Source: Trichostrongylus colubriformis
Taxonomy: Eukaryota; Nematoda; Chromadorea; Rhabditida; Trichostrongylidae
Assembly (NCBI GenBank): GCA_963978905.1
Contig: OZ022256.1
Span: forward strand, 43,200,001-43,264,000
DNA: 64,000 nt
Direction of reading: 5' to 3'
Positions 24,529 to 36,860 of this stretch are shown here, piece by piece. The notes beneath the pieces are model-generated. The model saw only the letters and a list, made by a program, of their open reading frames with translations. It was not told where the DNA came from and ran no database searches. Position 1 is the first letter of the stretch. Each line of letters opens with the position of its first letter. The position numbers were made by a program, and so were the translations under genes.

Positions 24529-26520
24529 GTTCATGATCATTATATCGGGTCAATCAGAGTTCGACCATCCTGAACTAATTGCAAGGTCTGTACTCCTTGC
24601 CTCTATATCCGTTTTCGAAAGTGAAAATGTAAACATTGTAATTTAGTACTTGCCTTCTGTTATCGTTTGCGTAGGAGTGTTATGTTGCCGTGTACTGAAG
24701 CGTTCACCTCTTGTCTATAATAATGATCTAGTTATAGGTTCTAGTGTTTTCTTTATTGTCTTCAAAGCATTATTTCATAGCATGTTTAGAGTTGATAACG
24801 CCTTCGTTTACCTTATTTCTTCATAATCAATTTCCTCACGCGATCCTATGGGATATTCTATGGCAGCGGTAAAGCTCGGATGCTACTCCTAATTCCGCCT
24901 AGTTAGCATTCTACATATTCAGAAATTGTTTGCCTTGCTTGTTGCATCTTCGGGATGCTTTTCTTTTGTAAGGTGACTAACGTAGCATCTTTTTGTGCGG
25001 GTCTGTTAGAAGAAATGTAGTATTTGTTGAGTCATTTCTCGCGGTCATTAGGCTCACACCCAAAGTGATTCTGTATCGAGATTACAGCGATGATGGACTG
25101 CTCTATCGTCGTCGTCTGAGGTTGCTTATTCATGTGGCATTTTTTGCCTCTCACACATGTACCTATGTTTTTTCTTATTGTTTTTTGCTATTGACTCCGA
25201 GATCAAACTGTTTGTGATAAGGCGAATTTAAGTCGATGTATTTTTTTGAATGAGCATTTTCATTCGTGCAGCTTAATGCACCAGATGTTACACGTTAATC
25301 CAAAATGAGTATTTGAGAGTTCTCTTCTGTAAAAAAACAAGTAGAGATCCTGTCTTTTCACTTGTTGCTCGAGCAAAACCAAGCTTTCACGCTTGAGTAA
25401 CTTATGTTTGGTTCCCTTGCAGAAAACAGAGAATTGTAATAAGCTTGGATCCTCCATCAACAAGCAGGTCCATTTGCAGTTGCAGTGTCGTAAAAAATTT
25501 AAATATGACAATTATGCGTTATAAGAATCCTGCGTATTTTTCATGGGTTCAGTTGCTGCTGCGGCTAATTAATTGGGGGTTAAACTTGGCTCTACGAAGG
25601 TCTTGTACTGAAATTAACCTTCCGTAGTTCCTTCACCGAAAGCGATGCGGTGGTGTAGTACAACTGAGACGGGAAACCTTTCTGAAAAAGAGCTCTTTTG
25701 CTGTATATCCGTTGCTCTCCTCGGGTATGTCCCGTTTCGATCCGTCAAGAACCACATTGCATGTCACTGAACTTGAAAAATGGTTTTGGGATGGAATATA
25801 TTCTGGTTGCGCTGGATTGCGTCACATCGCAGTTTCTCATAGTGGGAGGGTTTGGGCTCTTTGACTTCTTGCTGAAGTGTATGTTTTTCGAAGAAATGCG
25901 GATGCGTATTTCGTGCAGTATTTCGGTAACCACTAGAACAATGGGCAGGGTACATCTTGTAATATGACAGCAGTGCCTTGAACAAGGTTGGCAACGGCGA
26001 TAGCGTAAACGCCGGAAATATTGCAGGAAGTGGTGACATTTGGGGCGGAAGCCTTGCAGTAATCGTGAAAACACCATGATACATGGATTTCATGGACGGC
26101 CAGCGACGGATGGCATAACATCATTTCCTCCTTGTAGGAACTCGAGGTTAAGGCCAAGTTCATACTTTGGGTACCGGCGACAAAATCGTACCCGCAATAT
26201 GCTGTCACTCCGGTGACGCGCGCCGTTTTTAGAACGCCTGACTCAACCGCACTGCAGTAGGATGGTCGTGACGAGGGAAAAATTCGAAGTTGAATCTTGG
26301 CATAGTTTCGTGCTATGCATGATGATCGGGGTGAGAGTGGGCAGAGTGGAATATTTTCTTGCCTTTATGCTGATCTGTTCTTGGCTAGTATTCTGAGCGA
26401 ATTGAGATTCGCCTCCCAGGATTGTTGGTTTACGACTGGTCTCCAGAACCTATTCAGGTGATATCGTTGTGAACTAAGATGCACGCCGTCGCTTGCGCAT
26501 GGCTACCTAAGTCTGCACAT
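24529..26520. other. Downstream of SIAH, no gene recognised
   Basis: Likely 3' UTR followed by intergenic DNA. Overlapping - strand frames at 25745-26208 are open but carry no recognisable domain. The block GAATCTTGGCATAGT near 26290 recurs inside the MITE at 51541-51945, so repeat debris is present. Confidence 0.35.
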
Positions 26521-26524
26521 AAGC

Positions 26525-26817
26525 TGGTAAGGCTGCGCTCACAGTTTTGGAACTGGCGGAATTTTGGAAAGAAGATTAGGTACGCATCGATCGGGAGAGT
26601 AGCGGAATTTGCGGAATTGTTGAAATGCAGAATCGCGGAATTTGCGGAAATGAAGAATTGTGGAAAGCGTCGATACGTATCTAATGCTTTTCCGCAAACT
26701 CCGCACTGCATTTCCTCGATTCCGCAAAATTCCGCAATTCTCCCAGTCGATGCGTATCTTCATCGTTTTCCGCAATTTTGCAATTCCGCAAGTTCCAAAA
26801 CTGTGAACAGAGCCTGA
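26525..26817. repeat. MITE built of GGAATTTGCGGAA-type motifs
   Basis: Terminal inverted repeats: AGGCTGCGCTCACAGTTTTG at the left and AACTGTGAACAGAGCCT at the right. The interior repeats GCGGAATTTGCGGAA and its complement TTCCGCAAAATTCCGCAA several times, giving a near-palindrome. Non-coding. Confidence 0.6.
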
Positions 26818-28190
26818 TAGCCGGACATACGACGACGCGCAGCTAGTATTTCTCTCCGAGTACTGCCATCAATTTCCCCGCCCGCGCATGGTTGCGTCGC
26901 AGTTTTCTCACCGGAGCGCGCTTAATATTCTCGAGTGAAGAACCGTGCAATGCATTTATCGTGCTTGGAGACCAGACTGCATTTGAAATGTCCGCAGAAG
27001 TTTGTTTGTGTAACATTAAACTGGAAATTCATCCGTACTAGGTGCACAATCAAATCAATTCCAGGATTTTGCAAGTTACTTTCCAGCTTGTTTTGCTGGT
27101 CCTGCATAAGTGCTTCATAAAATACGATGAAGTATCGTAGTTTTATCTTGATTATACTTGACAGGTATTATATTACAACACCTTTTGGTGTTTAACTGAA
27201 CTACATTAGCACCAACTTTTGCATCAGAACTTTCAGTGAACCTAATGGACAGATAGTCTTTCTTCCCAATCTTAAGCTTTTTTTGAGTGTGATGTTCGTA
27301 GAGAACAAAAGCGTTGCAAAAGTTCTATGTAATCACGCTTTTCATTAATTGCACGGCATTACGATTCAGTTTCAGAATGTTTAATTTGCTCATTTTCATA
27401 TCATATCCATTTCCACTACATTCACTCCAATCACTTGAAAGGTATATGACAAATCACTTTTAAGCCTAAGCCTAGGGAGGGGGAAGGAGCGCCGCGTGGT
27501 GAATCCTTCATGTTCGTGGCAACGAATCACCTATTAGGAGCTCCTTTTTTCTCCGTAGGCAGGTTATTATTCACATTCATATCCGCTCTCTCTGCATGAA
27601 GAATTAACATATTGCTTCCTAGCAGGGTCGAATGTGTTGTGACTCGTTATCATTATTCTTGGTGCTCTGTGAGTCAGAGGGGGGGGGGGGGGGGGAGCAC
27701 GCGGGAAGGCATTGGCCGAGCCCATTTTCTGTTCGTCTGCGTTCTTTCACCAGGATAGTGTTCATTGGCGCGTACCACTGCGCTCACGAAGAAAGTTCGA
27801 TTATAGGGATGAGAACCTAACCGAAATGGCCGCGGTTGGTTAATGTTATGTATGAGGTTGCCCGGTAAGTTTTCGGACCAAATGTATGGTAGGCTTCAAA
27901 CCAACGTACAGTAGCGCTCAAAAGTCTAACTTTTTTCTACTTGACCTAATTTGACAAAATTTTAATATGTGGCGGCTGAACCTATTGCCAACATTTCCTT
28001 CTACTTGAGTGCCGCTTGACCCTTTTCATGGTTTTTTACAAGAATTTACTACAAGACCACCGAAAAAATTGAAAAGGCATGGTCAAGAAAAACGGCTCTC
28101 TTTACAAAAACAAAACGAGCAAGCCTCAGAGAACATCAATATTTTGTAGGAAAACCACGACTTTTGATGACAGCGGCACAGCGGAACCAC
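26818..28190. other. Spacer with a G17 run and a mariner-end-like motif
   Basis: A run of about 17 G lies at 27679-27696. At 27850 the text GAGGTTGCCCGGTAAGTTTT resembles the mariner-type ends elsewhere in the window, but no partner end was found. No gene recognised. Confidence 0.35.
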
Positions 28191-28194
28191 AAGC

Positions 28195-28285
28195 AGCCAA
28201 CTTCAGTACCCAACCAAACATTTACCGTAACCCGCGGTCGTCAATTTCGGTGTACGTGACGTAGAAAGCTCGTACTCGCGCCGGA
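28195..28285. repeat. Inverted repeat, left copy (partner at 30940-31030)
   Basis: About 90 bp, including CCAACCAAACATTTACCGTA and GGTCGTCAATTTCGGTGTAC, reappears as reverse complement at 30940-31030 with few changes. The pair brackets the SSRP1-like and CHMP2-like fragments. Confidence 0.65.
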
Positions 28286-28550
28286 CTTGACCCTCAAAAC
28301 ATGATGCAGTATGCTCACGAGGCAATACGTTATTCTATGAGCCTTATTTACTTGTATTTGCTGAATATGCTTCGCGTATTCCGGTCACAATGGTATAAAA
28401 TGTTGATAACCACCATGGGGCTTCCCCGTGGTGACCGTTCCCAGGTTTTACTCATTATGGAATACACGTATATTTCGAAGGCCATTGATTTACCAATTTA
28501 GTGCATCAAATTGATCACTGCTGTTGTAGTGATTAATTGCCCCTATTATC

Positions 28551-28909
28551 ATGGTGGATGCACTGGAATTTGCAGATGTCTTCACAGAAGATATGGGAGT
28601 TTTGGTGAGCTCACGGTTCCTGAAATCAGCGCTCTGTAATCTTTAGGATCTGGCTACTATTTTATTACCTATTCGGCCGTAACCTCAAGCGATTATTTCA
28701 GTAATGTCTTGCGCACTGTTTAGAACCCTGGACATGTGAAGCTAGCCGAATCCATGGTTCATTTAAAAAATGAGAAGTCTGGAAAGCTAAGCACGATAAG
28801 TGCCTCAGAGTTGGATAGTTTAAATTGGCAGAAACTTGGAAATCGACCAGGTTTCAAAATGCGTTGCTCAGATGGAAAGAAAATCCGTTTCGGGGGCTTT
28901 AGGGATTGT
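28551..28909 (+). pseudogene. SSRP1-like (FACT subunit) 5' fragment, two coding exons
   Basis: Exon 28551-28604 begins at ATG (MVDALEFADVFTEDMGVL) and ends at GTGAGC; exon 28724-28909 (NPGHVKLAESMVHL, ISASELDSLNWQKLGNRPG, GKKIRFGGF) ends at GTGAGTG. The two join in frame to the N-terminal SSRP1/POB3 domain, which in the FACT histone chaperone dimerises with SPT16. Start, frame and splice signals are intact. No later SSRP1 exon was found downstream: a CHMP2-like gene in the opposite direction begins within 500 bases. It is therefore most likely a truncated duplicate, or the first exons of a gene with a very long intron. Confidence 0.62.
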
Positions 28910-29365
28910 GTGAGTGAAAAACGAATCACGGATGCGCCAATACTCTCATTTTTCTGATCGATACATACCTCTGCATGACGCGAATGCGCTCGATCGATAC
29001 GTATATTTACCTTAACGCCGATGTGCCAAAACCCTCATTCAGTTCGGTATGAACGCAGCCTTTTTTCTGGTTGTGACAATAACAATAAAGAAGAGCAATT
29101 GGATTAAGTTTATGGAAAATGTCAATCCCAGTATGTCAAGTAAGATGAGACAAGGATGAGCACGGCATGAACATAAAAGATGCAAACGTGAACCAGAAAA
29201 AGTTACGTACATAAATATACACACAAACACAATTATATACATACACACATTACATAAACAATCAATAAATTTTCTGCATACAACGATACGTAATAAAACA
29301 TCCAGAATTCAAAAAAAAAAACATACTCTGCGATTATTTACTGATCAAAAATTGACAAGAAACCC
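28910..29365. other. AT-rich spacer between SSRP1 and CHMP2 fragments
   Basis: Contains A-rich and CA-containing low-complexity DNA (29215-29330). No exon recognised. Confidence 0.35.
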
Positions 29366-30368
29366 TTAACCTCTGAGCTGTGCCAACATATTTTCTATGT
29401 TCTTGTCCGACATCGGTTTGGAATCTGCACCAACGGATGTGGGTACTTTTGGTACGGCGGCTAACTGAAACAATGACTTCAACTCAGGATTTTAATAAAG
29501 GACACTAAAGGAACCAGCCTTGCTCTGATTGTGACACTCGATGCCAATTTCATCGAGGGCTTGGTTAACAATGGCGTTCTGCTCTTATTCGTCACCGGGT
29601 TCATCGAGAATGCTGTCGAGGGCATCGTTCATCATCTTAATTCAAAACAAACATAGGCCATTGGAAATGGAAGTATACAAAATGAAGTTGATAGCCTTAG
29701 GGAACAAGGAGAAATGCTACACTTAACGATCTTCAGCAACAAAAATTCATAAGTAAAACATACCTCTTTTGATAACCCAAGTCGCTCCTACGCCATTTAA
29801 ACCTCTTTCATTTCTTTGCACTCGCTCCACAGGCATCAGCTTTTCCATGGTCTTATTGTGCCAGCTGTTTGGTCCATTACTTGAGACATCTTATTCATAC
29901 TATACATCTGGCTAAAAACAGTAATGTAGTGATTAGCTACCACCAATATAAACCAAGGAACTCAGATCCAGCTCAAGGGAAAGATTTATGGTAGACAAAA
30001 GACTACGCTGATTCAAGTCCTGCCTGGACTTTCCAGTATTTCTAGGATTCTGCATGAAAATGGGATACCGAAATAAAGAGGATCAAATCAATCCCTTGAC
30101 CTTCGACGTGCTATCTGTCCATCACTTATCTGAGACATCAAATCAGATAAAGAGAAACAATCACTTTGACCACATACTTGTTCTGAGCACCAATGCTCGT
30201 GAATCTGGAGCTCATTCCAACACGTTTCGCCTTCTGCTTGCGTAGTTGGACGAGCTGTTTCGCGAGTACAACAAACCAGTTCTTTTTCTCGACGCTCCAG
30301 CGCTCTTCGATCGCTTTCTAGGTCACGATTTGCTCTTCGAACATTCTTATTATTCTCACGCATTTGAT
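29366..30368 (-). pseudogene. Inactivated CHMP2-type ESCRT-III gene with introns
   Basis: Reading on the - strand: MRENNKNVRRANRDLESDRR with ALERREKELV, then in another frame LAKQLVQLRKQKAKR and RFTSIGAQNKYV, then a broken MNKMSQVMDQTAGTIR, then MMNDALDSILDEPGDE, a TAA at about 29588, EQNAIVNQALDEIGIE and finally LAAVPKVPTSVGADSKPMSD with NIENMLAQLRG and a stop at 29366. This order is CHMP2 (VPS2), a membrane-scission subunit; LAKQLVQLRKQK and DEIGIE favour the CHMP2B side. Intron signals survive (GAG|GTATGT near 29775, TTTCAG near 29468), so it is a duplicated gene, not a retrocopy. A frameshift with a small deletion near 30270 and the TAA disable it, unless they are sequence errors. Confidence 0.6.
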
Positions 30369-30939
30369 CTGAAAGTACTGATGATCAGTCAATGGTACAA
30401 AATGGGAGGTTACGCGCATGATGATTTTGACCTGAACAAGGAGTTTCGGAGTGGATGAACCATCTTCAACGTGGTACGAAATTCCTACCTACACAGGAAA
30501 ATGCTTCGCCCCTTACCGAGCTCCTTCTTCCCTTATGCAAGCTGTTGGTACAATGGCCCAGCCCGTGCGTATACACCGCATTTGAACTGAACACATTCAG
30601 CTTTTTATACGATGCATTGGAAGTACCTTTAGGATCCGGTTTATTGGACCAACTGCTCATATTTGACAAAGTGCATGAAAACTTGAATAAACAGAGCACC
30701 ACAGCGATCGATAGTCAGCAATCTGAAGGTCTGAAAAGACACCTCTAAGACAAACATATCAGATCATCACATTTAAAAAGTCTTCATCACGTGATTTCGC
30801 GAAGATTTCACTTTCATTTGTTGCAAAAGTCTGTCAAAGAGAAAAAAAACAAGGAAATAGAAACTGGTATATAATATCATGTTATTATGAGAAACAGCAA
30901 CGAATATAACACTGTGAGTATGAAGAATGCGGCCTCAAG

Positions 30940-31030
30940 TCGAGTGCGAGTACGAGCACTCTACGTCACGTACACCGAAATTGACGACCGCGGTTACGGT
31001 AAATGTTTGGTTGGGTACTGAAGTTAGCTG
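30940..31030. repeat. Inverted repeat, right copy (partner at 28195-28285)
   Basis: Reverse complement of 28195-28285; contains GTACACCGAAATTGACGACC and TTACGGTAAATGTTTGGTTG. Confidence 0.65.
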
Positions 31031-33235
31031 CTTGTCAGCGGAACGGCATAGCGATGGCACTCCAAAAACAAAAAATTTCATATAACCACGTAACCTACAC
31101 CGTTGAGCGCCAAAATAGTATATTAAGTATGCAGTGTCTCCAAGTACAACATACTAAAATTTCGGGTGGAGTGCAAGTGTTTCGACTGGTGAGGTCAGGT
31201 CAGGTTGCGCAGCGGATTGCAATCAGGTAAAGACAGGTAAAACACGCCACCAAAGCTTCTCCCCTAAAAAGGCTTAGGCAAATCTGGGAGAGCCCAGACG
31301 GCAGGACACGCTACCATTCGGACAATTCGCGAGCAACACATCCTAAAATTTCTCTTAGAACGGTGCAGTTTCAAAAAAGTTACAAGTGAAAAACCCAAGT
31401 GAAAGACCATTTCGCCGAAGACTTTTGAGTGCTACTTTACGTTTGCCACTCGATGTTGTGAGCGGACCTAACGAGAGGTATTTGTGTTTCACGTCCGGTA
31501 TATGTTCCTGTCAGCAGCATGTGCGACATGTCGTCCTGTTCCCAGTAGTGCCTTCGCAATGGATGACAAGAAGATGCTCTACCGACCAGTTCTGCTTCTA
31601 CAGTACCGCTCCGCCCGATCGCGAACGAGGCCCATCGCTTTTTGCAGGAGACAATGAAGGGGCAACTTATACTCGTACCAAAAGTTCGACAAAGGTGACA
31701 AGTCCCTCAAGGAATCTGCCCAGGTTGACCACAAATACAGGACAAACGGCTCGTGCTGCTACCTGTATTCCTCGATCTGACCTTTCTAAACGCGAACTTC
31801 AGACCTTACGAATACTTCAAAACGACCCTACTAACTACTAACAGAATCCGAAATCAGTCTGAAAAATTTCCAGACAACCTAATAGTTAGGGGCACACATT
31901 TACGTGCGTTCGTCTCTCACCTTACTTCTACCATCATCGGTTTGACACATAATGAGTGTATATTTTTTTGTTAGCATTAGTTTAGTAGGGTAAGATGCCC
32001 TCTCAACCAAGGCTTGGGCAAAACTTCTAGGCTGGAATAACGTAGGTAGCCGAACATACATAGTTGTGTAGCTCACCTATACAAGCGCCACTCTTTTTAG
32101 TTGCAGTTACGATAGACAACGAATGAATAAACGTTTTTTTTGCTGGTGTTGAAAAATTCATGAAGTCATGTACCTTGTTACGATTCACCAAAGCCGGGAG
32201 GGAAATAGATGATACCGGAGTTAGGGGCGTAGTGGAGCACGCCAATGAACACTATCTTGCACGGAGAACGTAAACAAGCAGAAAGAAGGCACGGTGAATG
32301 GTTGTATCACGTAATCCCCCCTCCCTAACTTACATAGGACCTCATATTTTTTTTATAAAATCGGCTTCCCACCACACACTCCTGTGATTCCTATTTACAC
32401 GATTACAAGCCATGATTATATTAAATACTGCTCTGAATCTGCTCGTTTTTCATGTGATTTGTTTTCGGGCATTATTCAACTATCATTACCACAGATAGCG
32501 CGATCAAGTCAAAAAGAATTTTTATCGAAACTTCGCCTATAGCGGTTATTTGAGGTGTTGATCGAATATGACACCCGTTTTTGATGTTGGCTCCAATTTG
32601 GTGTCATTTTATCAAATTAGTGCAACCATTTGTTTTCATCAAAATCTTACTCTCCTTCCGTCAAACGTTTTCGAAATCTCTTCCTTCTGATGGAATAAGC
32701 ATGTCGACCTCGATAATGTAAAAAAACAACTAACGTTACCCACTCATTTTTGAAGGGGTTTCGTGGATGTCACTATAGCTTGCAGCGCCTATCCACCTCT
32801 TGCGTTTGTTCTCGGACCTCATTTTTTCAACAGCACTGCATCCTTCGTTAAACAGGTATTGCTGCTCATCATATTGTATTTGCGAAACTCATCCGGGTGT
32901 GCAATGAATAACAGAGCGGAAGGACATGGTTAATAGTTTGGAAATGAAGTGATAACGAAGAAACAGAAATGACAGTAACGGGTAACGAACGGAGTAAAAA
33001 AGATAGATATAAAAGGTCCGCATGAAACAGAAAAGGTAGCAGAATTCGTATGAAGTGGTGTAGGAGAAGATGTGGCCTCAATATACCCGATTCGAATTGG
33101 GCTAAAGATAAGGAGAAGGTAAATATCAGAGAAAAGATAAATTACAAATCAAAAAAGAGGAAAAGCAGAAAATAGGGAAGTCCAAATAGGGGATTAAAGA
33201 AGGAATATGGGAGAAGTGTAAATACGAATGCAGTC
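31031..33235. other. No gene recognised
   Basis: An open frame at 31386-31841 and an overlapping one at 31753-31974 have no recognisable domain; a TTAGGTTGCGCAGCGG-like stretch near 31205 faintly resembles a tRNA A-box region. The remainder is AT-rich without clear structure. Confidence 0.3.
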
Positions 33236-33345
33236 CAGTTCCCAAAGGCTGGCAGGGCGTAGCCCACAGAGTTGGGTGAGAGTGTGTGGCGGGGTGAGAG
33301 AGATCGATACAAGTCCGTAGGCCTCGCCCTGCCAGCCGTCGGGAA
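33236..33345. repeat. Short hairpin repeat, copy 1
   Basis: It has the order GGGCGTAGCC, GTTGGGTGAGAGTGTGTGGC, GTGAGAGAG, GTCCGTAGGCCTCGCCCTG. A closely similar string lies at 54798-54930. In both, the ends (GGCGTGGCCTACGGA / TCCGTAGGCCACG) are inverted and would fold into a hairpin. Confidence 0.5.
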
Positions 33346-35425
33346 ATGCACTGTACAAGGAATGCGTCGATCCACAGTTGAACGGCGTGCTGAATACGTG
33401 TAATTGGCAGAATGCAGCACGATCCATGACGAAGAGGGAATGGAGTAATTTGATGAGGTGTCACATACTGTAAAATATTTCCTTGGCAAATGATAAAAAA
33501 TAAAAATATGATATATACAGAGAACTCGTTGATGCAATATTGTGGCACAGCGCGTGTATTTGAACGATGAGCAAGCTGAGAAACAGTAAGAGAGCGGAAG
33601 CAATTCCTTTACGTACCTCTTATGACGCGCCTCCGATACTTTCTGGTCTCACGTCTCCATTTCTTCAACCAGGTGTTCGACATACCTACAACATATTTAC
33701 AAGTGCTGTAATAAAGAAACACTACATTTATGTAACTGATAAACTTCGCAGCTTTGGACTTCGGTTTCATATAAGGGCACGTTTTACAATTGTGATTGCT
33801 TTTATACTACAGCACATTTTACTTGAGTAAGTGTTTATCAATGGATACAGAAAAACAGTCAAGCATGGAGATAGTGACGTTCTGCTCGCTGTAAAGACCT
33901 AATTTATGAAATGGCGGTTGGTCGCAACCAATAAACAAACTAAATCTGATCTCGAAAAGAAATGGGAAGATGAGAAACAACGGAATGATAGCGGTGAAGT
34001 AGTTGTTTTTGTGTGGTTCCCCCGGTAGTCCCTCGTTTCTGCTCGGACACGGGATACTTGGAAGAAAAAAAAAATAAAGCTCTCGTCCTCTTTCCAGTAA
34101 GTATCCCTCGAGGGCAGAGTCTGTAGACCTCGAGTACGTTTAGCACCAGCTGGAACTCATTTTTTTGCACCAGCTGGAACTCATTTTTTTACCTGGTATA
34201 TTTTGTCAAAAACTATTGGGCGAATTCGTAAATGATGTCGTTTTTTCCAAATAAGCGCAGCATATCATATATTGTTCGAAATCATAGTCGACTTATATAA
34301 GCCAGGCTCCGATACGTGACAGAGACGATGTGAGTGGTTAGGCCCTATTATCATTACCTGCATTCCTGTGCGTTGTAGTTCTCATGTTTTCGTCCTCCTT
34401 CAGCCTGCGTACCATAAATTTTTCATTCTTGATACTTTTCTGTAAACAGCAACGCCACAATACACCGGCATAAACATGTGCATGCCTAACGGGTGAGAGT
34501 GAGAAAACACCCGCAACTCAGGAGCTGGTGCTGTTTTCTATATCTGTTTCAGCAGCTTGCACCGTTTCAATATCCGCTTTTTTGAGAAGGAATCCCATAC
34601 TGTGCCGAGCAGTGCAGAATCTAAGAGCGATATATGAGTAGAGGACAAAGGTTGCGCAGGATTAAGTGAAGTCTCCACTTTTAGAACAAAGTAAAATAAG
34701 CAATCTCACTGGAAGGTATTATCCCGAACGGAAAGTGCCTGTGCTGCTGACTCTATCTCCTGAAATAGAGTATGGAATTAAGAAATTCCCTAAACAAAGA
34801 ACCGGTGAGACCGACAATAGCACTCAAATGTGAACCTCACAAACTCACATGAAGCAGGTTCAAGGGCAACTTCTGGGAATGATGATGAAGTCGCATGTAA
34901 CGATGTAGAGCTAACGTTTACAGCAATTGTCGGGGCAGGTTATGAATTTTGCAGGTTTCCCAAGGTGGAGAGTAACTCGACTGCATGAACTCCGGCTTAG
35001 GAAATGGTAATTAAAAGAATATCATCGGTGGTAACAGAGAAAGCACACAACAACTATATAAATAAGACCTCACCCCTCTAGTAAAGCTTACCTGAAGCGG
35101 CCTTCGCCCCCTTCACCAGTACTGTTCTCGTGGACCCACAGTCCGTATGTGGAACACTTCAGCTACTCTTCTTGATTTCGATCAATGTCGTTGACCGGAA
35201 TCCTTTTGAAGCATGCGATGCATTAGAGGATTTCGTCAGAATCATACTACCTTATGGGCTGTTGTGTGTGTATTTCTTCGATTTCAATTTCGATCTTTAA
35301 AAAAGTAATGGAAAAGAGCAAGAAGAAAAGAATTGGTATTATTCGACAAACCTTAGTAAAACGGATAGGAGTATAGTTAGGAGGGCGACCTATTGGTAAA
35401 AGCTCAAAGCGTCGAGCTAGCTGTG
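33346..35425. other. No gene recognised
   Basis: A 24-base direct duplication (GCACCAGCTGGAACTCATTT...) lies at 34143-34190. Long frames at 33126-33603 on the - strand overlap the hairpin repeat and are judged incidental. Confidence 0.3.
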
Positions 35426-35429
35426 CTTG

Positions 35430-36860
35430 ACTACGATGAGAGTGTCACCATGAGCAGCAGAAATTTCAACATCCATATCCCACATCCGTTCAGTTAATTC
35501 CTTTATGCAGTCTTAGACTTTGTCGTCGGCAATTTTTGTTAAAAAGATGACCATCCGCCGTAACGCAGCCTTTGCCTTATTGGATACATTAAAAAGGAAG
35601 TGCGCCAACAATGAAATTTGAACATGACAGGCTGACTGTAATTCCTGAATCAACTCCTCATTTCTAGCATACTCATATTCGTGCCGCCAGCGTGTAAACG
35701 GATTGCTGCACTGGTGGTAGCGCTCTCTCATCATTTTTTCCAGAGGTGTCGGGTGGAACATCATCGCTCTGCGATGGTATACCTTTTCTTTAATTGTGAA
35801 CACACCTGCAATGGCATTTGTAACATCGCCAATACCAATGGAAGTACAACTACTTACAGGAGCATATAAAAAGGCGGCATGCACGCGAGCACACGATATA
35901 CCTGTTCTCCCATTTTGTATGCACTCACACAAAAACGCGTAGGCACAAGCGCTGCATTTGCATCAGTGGTTGTTGATCTAATGATGATTGGCTAGAAAAC
36001 AGATGGAGTATGGATGATAGCTAACTTGGAATGATACATAAACTCGCGGGGTCCAATGGTTCCTTGGTTAGAGCTGCCACCCGGTTATCGTTATTAACCC
36101 AGGCGTCACACATAGTCGCAACGGTACAATTTAATGCGTCCAACGAAGACATCTAAAATTGGGTGATTAAACAAAACGACTTTTTAGAAAAGGAAACTAT
36201 ATCAATTGGCGTCAAGGGTTAGCTCTAAAATAGAGTTGTAAGAACTATGAGAAAAAATCGGCACAAGCGAATACTAGAGTCAAAAGCAGTCTTTTCAGAA
36301 AAGCGATACCAAAAACTAGCGTTAAGAGGATTAATCAGAATGACAAGATTCTAGAGTCAAAATGCAATACTCCAAAGAAAGAGCACTATCGAAACCAGTG
36401 CTTAAAAGATGGCATTAAAAAGGCAAAAGTTCTGGCAATTATTCTCAAGAACAGCAATGTCAAGGATGAGCGTCAAATGATGGCTTAATGCATAGTTGGA
36501 AGATAGAGAGAGAGGTCGAAGTAAGGAATGTTCCAGCAAATGAAAGTCTCACCCTGGCCGTGGCGCCTTTTATACACGACTGCGAAAAAAGCCAATAATC
36601 GATGGTCGGTAGATCATAACATGGAAGATCATCGCCTCTTTCTGCTGCGGGGGACAACCAACGATCGCATTGATACATATAAAATTGCCGTTTGTCATAA
36701 GAACCATTCTTCAATCTGTAACGGCCCATGAGCCGTCTTCCATCACACGAAAGGCTGCTGGATTGTGACCAAACAATTTAACGGCCAAAGCATGGGCACG
36801 ATAACCTTCATCAAAAGACAGCGTCCTTTACGCAGTCCTCTATCCATCTTTAGAATCCAC
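35430..36860 (-). pseudogene. Unrecognised coding remnants on the - strand
   Basis: Several - strand stretches look protein-coding but do not join in one frame: FDEGYRAHALAVKLFGHNPA then EDGSWAV (36770-36830), shifted into LKNGSYDKRQFYMYQCDRWL (36620-36715); SSLDALNCTVATMCDAWVNN then RVAALTKEPLDP (36045-36150); and SACHVQISLLAHFLFNVSNK followed by TERMWDMDVEISAAHGDTLI (35430-35640). I do not recognise the family. Frame changes between neighbouring blocks suggest a decayed gene or sequence errors. It may belong with the signal-peptide-like exon at 39217-39252. Confidence 0.3.

Noticed and set aside
25745..26208. Gene on - strand downstream of SIAH
   Set aside because: Three mutually overlapping frames with no shared splice structure; repeat debris occurs nearby.
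27850..27880. Full mariner element
   Set aside because: Only a single end-like motif was seen; no opposite terminal repeat within a few kb.
28551..28909. Complete SSRP1 gene
   Set aside because: Only the first two coding exons were found; nothing resembling the later structured domains or the HMG box occurs downstream in the window.
31386..31974. Novel gene at 31.4-32.0 kb
   Set aside because: Two overlapping frames, no recognisable domain, no clear splice signals.
33126..33603. Overlapping 140-153 codon - strand ORFs
   Set aside because: They run through a known hairpin repeat in two frames and have low-complexity hydrophobic text; judged incidental.
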